Made by a program: the position numbers and the translations under genes. Source: Azospirillum brasilense (lineage in GTDB: Bacteria > Pseudomonadota > Alphaproteobacteria > Azospirillales > Azospirillaceae). Taken from it: a stretch of 64,000 bases of DNA. Below the pieces are notes generated by a model, which worked only from the letters and a program-made list of their open reading frames with translations, searched no databases and had not been told where the DNA came from. The stretch lies in contig NZ_VITI01000001.1 of NCBI RefSeq assembly GCF_007827795.1, positions 186,001 through 250,000 of the forward strand. The letters are read 5' to 3'. Positions 29,595 to 36,860 of this stretch are shown piece after piece (position 1 is the stretch's first letter; each line of letters opens with the position of its first letter).

Positions 29595-30745
29595 GCGGAC
29601 GGCTCCCGTTCCGCCATCCGCTTCAGCATGACCGACGCCCGCCAGAAGCCGAGGTCCGCCCCATCCACGAAATGCACATGCCGGTCGGCGGCGAGGTCGC
29701 CGACCAGGCAGGTCACCGTGGACGCCGACGCGCGCGCCGTGCCGTAGCGGATGCGCCCCGCCGCCGCGTGGCTGGCCAGCATGGCCTCGATGGCGCCGGC
29801 CTCCCCCTCCGTCACGTCCAGGACGAGGCGCGGCCCACCCGCCGACTTGCGGAAGTCCGACCGCTCCGCCATGCCGCGGCGGTAGCGCTCCGGATCGAAG
29901 CCGGCCAGCCGCCAGCCGCCCCCCAGCATCGCGGCGAGCAGGGCGGATTTCCCGAGAATCGACAGGGCGCAGGCCAGCCGCCGGCCGCGCGGGCGTGTCC
30001 GCGCCTCCAGCCACAGTGACCGCCAGGAGGGAGGCCAGCGCACCGCCAGCCGCTCCCCCATGCCGAGCGGCGCCGCCGAGGCGGTCGGTACGATCCGCTC
30101 GATGTCGGCCTGGACCCGGGCCAGCACCGACAGCCCCGGACCACCACCAGGCAGCGGGTCGACGATCACGCACAGGATCACGCCGCGCCCGCTGTCCACC
30201 GGGTTCCAACGGCAGGACACGCTGTCCAGCCCGGTCAGCGGACCGGGCCGCGGTTCCAGCCGCCAGCGCGGATCGGCCTTCACCCAGGCGTCCGCCGCGG
30301 CGACCCCGCGCCCCAGGAACAGGCCGAAGGCATCGCCGTTGCCGAAATCCTGCAGGGCGACCAGCACCTCCAGCCCCTCGTCGAGAAGCGCCCGCACGGG
30401 CACGAGGCCGACCCGCAGCGGCACGTCCATCTCCGTCGTCGCCCAATGAGCGAGCGCCGCCAGCGCCTGCTCCGCCGCCGCCCGGCGGCCCGGCGGAACC
30501 GCGGCGATGGCGCCGTCGCCGCCGAACTGGCAGGCGGGGAGCTGCTCCGGCTCCCGCACCGCCTCGGAAAGGACGGCGACCACCGCGGCGGCGACGAAAT
30601 TCACGTCGCGGTGCCGCCCCTCCGCGGCCAGACGGGTGCTCGCCACCACGTCGGCGACGGCCAGCGACCAGTCGCCGTCCAGCGCCGCGTAATGGGCGGG
30701 GTCGGCGGCTTCGGCGGTGAAGTCGTGGATGGACGGCAGAGGCAT
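29588..30745 (-). CDS. DUF3095 family protein, class III cyclase-like
   Basis: A 385-aa protein of the DUF3095 type. Residues 20-110 resemble a class III nucleotide cyclase: AVADVVASTRLAAEGRHRDVN supplies the metal-binding aspartate and CQFGGDGAIAAVP the second metal-binding region. The rest (MDVPLRVGLVPVRALLDEG, then the GRGVAAADAWVKADPRW block) matches the family layout. No membrane segments or sensor domains are seen. Whether it makes a cyclic nucleotide is unknown. The ATG at 30745 follows a GGAACCTCCTGG-like region on the minus strand; an alternative GTG lies four codons upstream. Confidence 0.82.
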   Translation of the reverse strand: MPLPSIHDFTAEAADPAHYAALDGDWSLAVADVVASTRLAAEGRHRDVNFVAAAVVAVLSEAVREPEQLPACQFGGDGAIAAVPPGRRAAAEQALAALAHWATTEMDVPLRVGLVPVRALLDEGLEVLVALQDFGNGDAFGLFLGRGVAAADAWVKADPRWRLEPRPGPLTGLDSVSCRWNPVDSGRGVILCVIVDPLPGGGPGLSVLARVQADIERIVPTASAAPLGMGERLAVRWPPSWRSLWLEARTRPRGRRLACALSILGKSALLAAMLGGGWRLAGFDPERYRRGMAERSDFRKSAGGPRLVLDVTEGEAGAIEAMLASHAAAGRIRYGTARASASTVTCLVGDLAADRHVHFVDGADLGFWRASVMLKRMAEREPSAQ

Positions 30746-30923
30746 CGCCTTCCTCACGCCAGGAGGTTCCGGGGACGGGTCGCCTCAGCTTACGCCCCGG
30801 CCCGCGTCCTGTGAATCACTCCCATGAAGCGCTTCCCGAACCCATCCGCAATGGACCCATCCCGGATTGTCGGGCCAACCCGTCCGTTCCATCGTGCCGC
30901 GGTCCAATCCGGGGAGGAACGTC

Positions 30924-32198
30924 ATGGGATTCGCGAGCGACTGGAAATCCGCCAAGACGGCTTTTGAAACCGCCACCGGCAAGAAGAAGCCGAGCGCCAA
31001 GTTCATGGGCGTCTTCCACAAGTCCGGGTTGGAGGACGTGACCAAGGCGCTCGACACCGCGCTTGGCAAGAGCGACGCCAAGGCGCTGGAGAAGGCGCTG
31101 CTCGACTATGTGAAGAGCGCCACCGCCTATCAGACGACGCTGGAGAAGTCGGCCAAGACCGAAGGCGTCGCGACCATCGCGGCGGAGCTGAAGAAGCTCG
31201 GGCAGGCGCTGGACGACATCGGGCGCCGCGCCGGCGTGGCCGTCAACGAGCGCATCGCCGAGATGCGCGAGGACGCCGAGGCGGAGAAGGCCAAGGAGGC
31301 CGAGGAGCAGGGCAAGGCCGCCCGCGCCATCGCCGACAAGGCCGCGGTGCAGATCGACGGGCTGCTGAAGACCACCAACGCCGATATCAAGCTGCTCGAC
31401 CAGGCCGCCGCCAACGCCGACCTCGCGCTGCGCAACGTGCTGGAGGCGCAGGGGGCGGGCAACGCCAAGGAGGCGAAGGCCCAGGCCGCCGCGGTCCAGA
31501 CCGCCGCCAAGACGGTGGACGCCCAGGCCAAGAAGGTCGCCGCGACCGCCGCCCAGGCCGCCAAGCTGTTCAGCCAGGCCAAGGCCGCCGTCGCCAAGAT
31601 GAAGCTCGACCCCAAGCAGCATGGCGGGCGCGACCCGGCCCAGGGGGCTTTCGACCGGGCGGACGCCATCGTCATGAAGCTGGACCAGTTGAAGGACGAT
31701 GCCGTCGAGGCCGCCACCGAGGCGGCCGGCATCGTCAAGGAGGCCGCCCAGGCGCTGAAGGGCGCCCTGGACCTGCGCGCCACCTATCTGGCGAGCTGCC
31801 GCAAGCTGGCCAAACGGGCGCAGGACGCCGACTCCTTCTATGACAACATCGCCCGCGACGTCGGCGGGCAGGCCGACCGCGCGCAGCAGGAGCAGATGGT
31901 CGCCGACGAGGCGGAGGATGACAAGCGGGCGGCCTCGATCAAGACGGCGACCTTCTACATCACCCAGGTGCGCCAGCAGGCCGCCCAGGCGAAGAAGGAG
32001 ATCCTCGCCGCCGCCAACGAGATCACCGGCACCCGCAAGTCCTTCCCGTCCATGGTCTCCGACAAGGACCCCGACTTCGGCCCGCTGCTCGCCGCGGCGA
32101 AGGTGTCCCTTGACGGGCTGAAGGAATCGCACGCCGCCCTGACCAAGGCCGAGACCAAGATCGACAAGGTCGAGACCGCCCTGAAGAAGCTGGGGTAA
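30924..32198 (+). CDS. Alanine/lysine-rich coiled-coil protein of unknown function
   Basis: A 424-aa protein made almost wholly of Ala, Lys, Asp, Glu and Gln in helical heptads (for example EAKAQAAAVQTAAKTVDAQA). It has one glycine/proline-rich break near residue 235 (LDPKQHGGRDPAQG). There is no signal peptide, membrane span or cysteine pair. The first 40 residues (MGFASDWKSAKTAFETATGK) look like a separate small region. The ATG at 30924 has a GGGGAGGA ribosome site. A structural or phage-tail/inclusion-like role is possible but unsupported. It ends at a shared terminator. Confidence 0.75.
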   Translation: MGFASDWKSAKTAFETATGKKKPSAKFMGVFHKSGLEDVTKALDTALGKSDAKALEKALLDYVKSATAYQTTLEKSAKTEGVATIAAELKKLGQALDDIGRRAGVAVNERIAEMREDAEAEKAKEAEEQGKAARAIADKAAVQIDGLLKTTNADIKLLDQAAANADLALRNVLEAQGAGNAKEAKAQAAAVQTAAKTVDAQAKKVAATAAQAAKLFSQAKAAVAKMKLDPKQHGGRDPAQGAFDRADAIVMKLDQLKDDAVEAATEAAGIVKEAAQALKGALDLRATYLASCRKLAKRAQDADSFYDNIARDVGGQADRAQQEQMVADEAEDDKRAASIKTATFYITQVRQQAAQAKKEILAAANEITGTRKSFPSMVSDKDPDFGPLLAAAKVSLDGLKESHAALTKAETKIDKVETALKKLG

Positions 32199-32204
32199 CA
32201 GGCC

Positions 32205-32252
32205 CGCGCGAATCCGCCCGTGCCCCCCGGAGGGCGTGGGCGGATTCGCGCG
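32205..32252. terminator. Bidirectional terminator
   Basis: A 15-bp perfect stem, CGCGCGAATCCGCCC (32205-32219) with its complement at 32238-32252, encloses a second small stem (GCCC / GGGC). It lies exactly between two convergent genes (coiled-coil protein and CBS protein), so it can serve both. Confidence 0.75.
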
Positions 32253-32255
32253 CCG

Positions 32256-32696
32256 TCACATCATGACTTCGGTCAGGCTGTCCATCACCTCCTGCTCGTG
32301 CTCGATCAGCATCAGTTCCTCGCCCATGAAGTCGCGCATGGACACGACGCCGACGACGCGGCCGTCGCGGACGACGGGCAGGTGGCGCAGGCCATGGTCG
32401 GCCATCCGGCGCAACGCCTCGCCCACCGTGACGTCGTGGCCCACGGTGACCGGGCACGGGGTCATCACCTCCGACAGCGGGGTATGATCCGGGTCCAACC
32501 CATCGGCCACCACGCGGTCGGTCAGGTCGCGCTCGGTGAAGATGCCTTCGATCTGTTCGTTGATGGAGGCGGTGACCACGACGGACGCCACATGGGCGGC
32601 CTTCATCTGCCGCGCGGCATCCCGCACCGACGCCCCCGCCGGAAGGCTGACCACGCGGCGACGGTTCAAAAGATCTCCGATGTTGCGATGCATCAT
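32256..32696 (-). CDS. CBS-domain-pair protein
   Basis: A 146-aa protein made of two CBS motifs (about 10-65 and 75-135), the adenosyl-ligand-binding Bateman module. The paired signatures are ASVVVTASINEQIEGIFTER with DLTDRVV, and HLPVVRDGRVVGVVSMRDFM. The C-terminus MLIEHEQEVMDSLTEVMM is a helix. No enzymatic or transport domain is attached. The ATG at 32696 has a GGAGG ribosome site; a second ATG follows directly. Stand-alone CBS proteins often regulate partners by nucleotide level, but the partner is not evident here. Confidence 0.93.
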   Translation of the reverse strand: MMHRNIGDLLNRRRVVSLPAGASVRDAARQMKAAHVASVVVTASINEQIEGIFTERDLTDRVVADGLDPDHTPLSEVMTPCPVTVGHDVTVGEALRRMADHGLRHLPVVRDGRVVGVVSMRDFMGEELMLIEHEQEVMDSLTEVMM

Positions 32697-33131
32697 GGCT
32701 TTCCTCCTCCAAGTGCGGATGTTTCGGAAGACCACGGCGGCTGTTTTCGTTGGTTGGACCGCCGCGCTGCGCTTCGCCGTCCGCTCGCGCCTCCTTTCGC
32801 TGTTCATTTGCAGGCGCGAAGAGAATGCCGCACCTGCGAAATGCCGGAATGGGCGAAACCCGTCCACAGGACGGTTCATCAAGTGTTGAAATAGGTAATC
32901 ACTTTCTCGCCACTTGACGAGCGAAGCCACCGCAAAGCAACGTCATGGTTGCCATGAACGCGCAACATGCGACAAAACCACTCACCATTGGCTGAGGGCG
33001 GTGGTTCTGGCATGAAAAATCAGACCCTTTTGCCTGACGAACCGCCCTTAACCATTATTAAAGGAAATAGGTCCGAAACTCCGGACAATTGCAGTTCTGT
33101 CACGATGTCGTCTGAAAGGGCCTGGGCCGCC
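32697..33131. other. Intergenic region, CBS protein / PilZ-like protein
   Basis: About 430 bases between divergent genes. The stretch 33020-33105 is AT-rich compared with its neighbours and is likely to hold the promoter of the PilZ-like gene, including the TTAACCAT sequence at 33048. The PilZ-like frame is open from 32967, but the low G+C here argues that translation starts further down. No RNA gene is seen. Confidence 0.45.
33048..33061 (+). promoter_or_regulatory. CtrA-like site TTAACCATTATTAA
   Basis: TTAACCAT is the extended half-site bound by the alphaproteobacterial master regulator CtrA, whose full site is TTAA-N7-TTAA. Here the two TTAA boxes are 6 bases apart. It lies 84 bases upstream of the preferred PilZ-like start. 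The spacing mismatch keeps confidence low. Confidence 0.35.
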
Positions 33132-33488
33132 ATGTCGTGGTTGTCGAAATTGAGCGGACGAGGCAAATCCACCGCGGCTTCCTCGGCTTCCGCCAAGGAA
33201 CGCCCCGCCAATCCCCCGACCATCCGGATCGACAGCCACGAATATGTGCCTGAGGAATTCGTCCTCGGGTCTTTCCGCATCCGCCCCTATGACGGGGACT
33301 TGATCGCCAAGCAGCAGTTCGACTTCCGCATCCTCTTCCGGATTGGCGAGGAGCATTCGGATTTCGCCTGCCGGGGCGTCGTCGTGAAGATGGACGAGCA
33401 GGCCGGTCTGGTCGCCCGCTTCCACCAGCCGCCGCCGGCTCACACGCGCAAGTTGATCGAGTATCTGAAGCTTTGGAAAGGTCTGTAA
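33132..33488 (+). CDS. PilZ-like protein
   Basis: A 118-aa protein (from the ATG at 33132) with a PilZ-like beta core: FVLGSFRIRPYDGDLIAKQQ, then FDFRILFRI, FACRGVVVKMDEQAGLVARF and a C-terminal helix THTRKLIEYL-like end. The canonical c-di-GMP residues RxxxR and D/NxSxxG are not clearly present, so c-di-GMP binding is uncertain. The N-terminal 30 residues are Ser/Ala/Lys-rich. Starts at 33105 (ATG) or 33012 are alternatives. A strong hairpin terminator follows. Confidence 0.65.
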   Translation: MSWLSKLSGRGKSTAASSASAKERPANPPTIRIDSHEYVPEEFVLGSFRIRPYDGDLIAKQQFDFRILFRIGEEHSDFACRGVVVKMDEQAGLVARFHQPPPAHTRKLIEYLKLWKGL

Positions 33489-33515
33489 AAAAGCGGACCG
33501 CTCTCCCCAAAAGCC

Positions 33516-33545
33516 GAAGGCCCGCCGTCGCGACGGCGGGCCTTC
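33516..33545. terminator. Bidirectional terminator
   Basis: A perfect 30-base palindrome: GAAGGCCCGCCGTCG followed at once by its complement. It is flanked by CTTCATT on the right and by AAAAGCC on the left (TTTT on the minus strand). It lies between the convergent PilZ-like gene and ackA, so it can end both transcripts. Confidence 0.85.
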
Positions 33546-33577
33546 TTCATTGAGAGCGTCAGCGGAAGGACCGCGGG

Positions 33578-34786
33578 TCAGGCGGTTTCCAGCGCCTTGC
33601 GGCTGTGCAGGGCGATCATCTGCTCCTCGTCGGTCGGGATGACGTAGACGGGGATGCGGCTGTTCGGGGCGGAGATCAGCGGGCCGTTGGCCTCGTTGGC
33701 CGCCGGGTCGAGGACCACGCCGAGCCAGGCCAGCTTGTCGCCCACCCGCGCCCGCACCGGGGCGGAGCGTTCCCCGATGCCGGCCGTGAAGACCAGCGCG
33801 TCGATGCCGCCCATGGACGCGGCGAGGGCGCCCGTCTCCTTGGCGATGCGGAAGCAGAACAGCTCAACCGCCTCCTCGGCTTGCGGGTCCTCGCTGTCCA
33901 GCAGGGCGCGCATGTCGTTGGACAGGCCCGAGACGCCGAGCAGTCCCGACTTGTTGTAGAGCAGCTTCTCGATGGCGTCGGCGCCCATGCCCTTCTGGCG
34001 CATCAGGTAGATCAGCACGCCGGGGTCGATGTTGCCGCAGCGCGTGCCCATCGGCAGCCCGTCCAGCGCCGTAAAGCCCATGGTGCTGTCCACGCTGCGC
34101 CCGGCGTGGATGGCGCACATGCTGGCGCCGCTGCCCAGATGGGCAACGACCACCCGGCCGTCCGCCAGCTCCGGAGCCAGCTCCGGCAGGCGGCGGGCGA
34201 TGTACTCGTAGGACAGGCCGTGGAAACCGTAGCGGCGCACGCCCTCGTCGGTCAGTTCCCGCGGGATGGCGAACATCTGCGACTGCCAGGGCTGGCCGCG
34301 GTGGAAGGCGGTGTCGAAGCAGGCGACCTGCGGCAGTTCCGGATGGGCCTCGGCCAGCGCGCGGATGGCGGCGAGGTTGTGCGGCTGGTGCAGCGGCGCC
34401 AGGGGGATGAAGCCCTCAAGCTCCTCCATCACCGCCGGGGTCAGCAGCACCGGGGCGGCGTGGCGGGTGCCGCCATGCACGACGCGGTGGCCGGCGGCCA
34501 ACAGCTTCGCCCCGTCCAGCCGCCCTTCGATCCACTCCAGCAGGAAGGCCAGCAGGGCGGTGCGGTCGGACGGCTCGCCCGCCGCCCAGACCCGCTCGGC
34601 CAGCGGGCGCTTGGCGGCGTCCTTGGCCTCGAACTTCGGTTCGGTGCCGATGCCGGAGATCTGGCCGTTGATGGTCACCCGCAGCCCCCCCGCCCCGCTT
34701 TCCCGGAAGACCGAGAATTTCAGGCTGGAGGAGCCGGCGTTGATGACCAGGATGGCGTTGCCGCCACCTGCGTTCTGGCTGGTCAT
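33578..34786 (-). CDS. ackA: Acetate kinase
   Basis: A 402-aa ASKHA-fold kinase that interconverts acetyl phosphate + ADP and acetate + ATP. Signatures are the N-terminal LVINAGSSSLKFSVF, the substrate region RVVHGGTRHAAPVLL, the AFHRGQPWQSQMFAIP block, VVAHLGSGASMCAIHAGRSV with STMGFTALDGLPMGTRCG, and the C-terminal TAGIGERSAPVR. The ATG at 34786 has a GAGGAG ribosome site 9 bases upstream. It lies 14 bases after the MaoC-phosphotransacylase gene, so they form one operon for acyl-CoA to ATP conversion. Confidence 0.96.
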   Translation of the reverse strand: MTSQNAGGGNAILVINAGSSSLKFSVFRESGAGGLRVTINGQISGIGTEPKFEAKDAAKRPLAERVWAAGEPSDRTALLAFLLEWIEGRLDGAKLLAAGHRVVHGGTRHAAPVLLTPAVMEELEGFIPLAPLHQPHNLAAIRALAEAHPELPQVACFDTAFHRGQPWQSQMFAIPRELTDEGVRRYGFHGLSYEYIARRLPELAPELADGRVVVAHLGSGASMCAIHAGRSVDSTMGFTALDGLPMGTRCGNIDPGVLIYLMRQKGMGADAIEKLLYNKSGLLGVSGLSNDMRALLDSEDPQAEEAVELFCFRIAKETGALAASMGGIDALVFTAGIGERSAPVRARVGDKLAWLGVVLDPAANEANGPLISAPNSRIPVYVIPTDEEQMIALHSRKALETA

Positions 34787-34800
34787 GACGGGCGCTCCTC

Positions 34801-36255
34801 TCACTCGGCCGCGGCGGCGGCGCCGCGGCGGCGGGCGGCGGCGGCCAGGACGGCCACGGCGCAGGACGCCAGACGGGTGCGCACGTTGTCGGCGCGGCTG
34901 GTCAGGATGATCGGCACGCGGGCGCCCAGAACGATGCCGGCGGCGTCGGAATTCGCCAGGAAGGAGAGCTGCTTGGCCAGCATGTTGCCGGCCTCCAGAT
35001 CGGGGACCAGCAGGATGTCGGCCTGACCGGCGACCTCGGACACGATGCCCTTGGTGCGGGCGGCCTCCAGGCTGATGGCGTTGTCGAAGGCCAGCGGGCC
35101 GTCGAGGATGCCGCCCTTGATCTGGCCGCGGTCGGCCATCTTGCACAGCGCGGCGGCTTCCAGCGTCGAGGCGATCTTCGGGTTCACCGTCTCGACCGCC
35201 GACAGGATGGCGACGCGCGGCGTCTCGACGCCCAGGACCTTGGCGAGGTCGATGGCGTTCTGGACGATGTCCACCTTGTCTTCCAGCGTCGGGTAGATGT
35301 TGATCGCCGCGTCGGTGATGAGAAGCGTGCGCGGGTAGGTCGGCACGTTCATCACGAAGACATGGCTGAGGCGCCGGCCGGTGCGCAGGCCGGTCTCCTT
35401 GCGGACAACCTCGGCCATCAGCTCGTCGGTGTGCAGGCTGCCCTTCATCACCGCCTCGCACTCGCCGGAGCGGGCCAGCCGGACGCCGGTCTCGGCGGAG
35501 GCGTGGGAATGCGCCACGTCCACGATGCGGTAGCGGCTGATGTCCAGACCGTGGGCCTCGGCGACCGACTTGATCTTGGAGGCCGGGCCGATCAGCACCG
35601 GGTCGATCAGGTTGGCCTCGGCGGCCTCGACCGCGCCCTTCAGCGAGCTTTCGTCGCAGGGATGGACGACGGCGGTCGGCACCGGGGGCAGCGATTCGGT
35701 CTTGCCCAGCAGCTCGTCATGGCCGTCGTGGCGGATGACCTGGACCTGCGGCAGTTCGTGCGCGGCGCGGCGGACCTTGCGGGTCGGCGCGATCACCTCG
35801 GCGAGGCCGGAGACGACCTCCTTGCCGTCCTGGTTGCGCGCGATGCAATCGAAGACGACGATGTTCTTCTCGCCGTGCTTCTCCTTGGCGGTGACCGTCA
35901 CGGTGATGACGTCGCCCAGGCCCACCGGGCGCTTGAAGCGCAGATCCTGGCCCATGTAGATCGTGCCCGGACCCGGCAGCAGTGTGCCCAGAACGGCGGA
36001 GATCAGCGATCCCGACCACATGCCGTGGCCGATCACCTTGTGGAACTGGCTGTCCGCCGCATACTCCTCGTCGAGGTGCGCGGGGTTGATGTCGCCGGAC
36101 ACCGTGGCGAACAGCTCGATGTCGGACATGGTCAGACGCCGCGACAGGCTCGCCTGCTGGCCGATCTGGATTTCCTCGAAGGTGACGTTCTCGATCATGG
36201 CGGATGAGCCGTTCTTGCCGAAGTCGGGGGTAGCGGGCGCGGTAACACGGTCCAT
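34801..36255 (-). CDS. MaoC-like hydratase / phosphate acetyl(butyryl)transferase fusion
   Basis: A 484-aa bifunctional protein. Residues 20-165 are a MaoC-type hot-dog domain (DIELFATVSGDINPAHLDEEYA with the Asp/His hydratase motif, and HGMWSGSLISAVLGTLLPGPG). Residues 190-470 are a phosphotransacylase of the PTA/PTB type (SLKGAVEAAEANLIDPVLIG, MKGSLHTDELM, RLSHVFVMNVP, ILDGPLAFDNAIS, VPDLEAGNMLAKQL, GIVLGARVPIILTSRAD). It would hand acyl phosphate to the adjacent AckA. The tail is Ala/Arg-rich. The ATG at 36255 has a GAGGAG site. Confidence 0.92.
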   Translation of the reverse strand: MDRVTAPATPDFGKNGSSAMIENVTFEEIQIGQQASLSRRLTMSDIELFATVSGDINPAHLDEEYAADSQFHKVIGHGMWSGSLISAVLGTLLPGPGTIYMGQDLRFKRPVGLGDVITVTVTAKEKHGEKNIVVFDCIARNQDGKEVVSGLAEVIAPTRKVRRAAHELPQVQVIRHDGHDELLGKTESLPPVPTAVVHPCDESSLKGAVEAAEANLIDPVLIGPASKIKSVAEAHGLDISRYRIVDVAHSHASAETGVRLARSGECEAVMKGSLHTDELMAEVVRKETGLRTGRRLSHVFVMNVPTYPRTLLITDAAINIYPTLEDKVDIVQNAIDLAKVLGVETPRVAILSAVETVNPKIASTLEAAALCKMADRGQIKGGILDGPLAFDNAISLEAARTKGIVSEVAGQADILLVPDLEAGNMLAKQLSFLANSDAAGIVLGARVPIILTSRADNVRTRLASCAVAVLAAAARRRGAAAAAE

Positions 36256-36860
36256 TGGAGAAGCTCCTCAATCGGATAGCGGCTCGGAATCGCGTGATCC
36301 CTGGGCCGAATCCTCCCGGCCTGCGGATCGCCCTGTTGTCCGCGGCCTTTTTGTTGGACCCTCGGATCGGCCGGCCCTGGAAGGGCCGCCCGCCAAGGGC
36401 CGGTTCGGGGTGCCCTGAATAGCGTGGCACCGTGAAAGAGATGTGACAGGGTGGAGCATTTCGCGGTTCCGTTGCGGTGCAACAATGTCGCACCCCCTGT
36501 CGCCACCGATCCTGCCGCCCCGCCGCACCTTGCGCCGCCTGTCTTTCCCGACCGGCGGAAGTGTCGTTCCGCCACGGTCTTACGACGGGCCAAGGTCTCG
36601 CCCCATGACCTATGTCAAGCGGTCGGAAGAGGGATTTCCATTTACTTTCCAGTAACACAATCCGCTCGCGCAGCATTGTAACACTGAGCAGGCGCAGCAT
36701 GGCAAGACCTTGCGCGCCTCGGCTCCCGACCGGCGGATCATGACATTTTTCATGGAAGAGCGGTCGACCTATCGGGCCTTCCCTGCCAATTCCGCAGCGC
36801 ACAGGTCCGCCCCATGCATGGCGGCGGTCGCAGAGGCCGGGGAGGATCGGAAAATGCGGG
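36256..36860. other. Intergenic region upstream of the transacylase-ackA operon
   Basis: A 605-base gap between two minus-strand genes. It contains a hairpin CGGCCC-TGGAA-GGGCCG at 36372-36388 in the probable leader of the transacylase mRNA, a small dyad TTACT-TTCC-AGTAA at 36642-36655, and the heptamer GTAACAC twice near 36653 and 36678. Frames here lack ribosome sites and real-protein composition. I see no gene. Confidence 0.45.

Noticed and set aside
36641..36690. GTAACAC repeats upstream of the transacylase operon
   Set aside because: Only two short copies, which is within chance, and no regulator is known for this heptamer.
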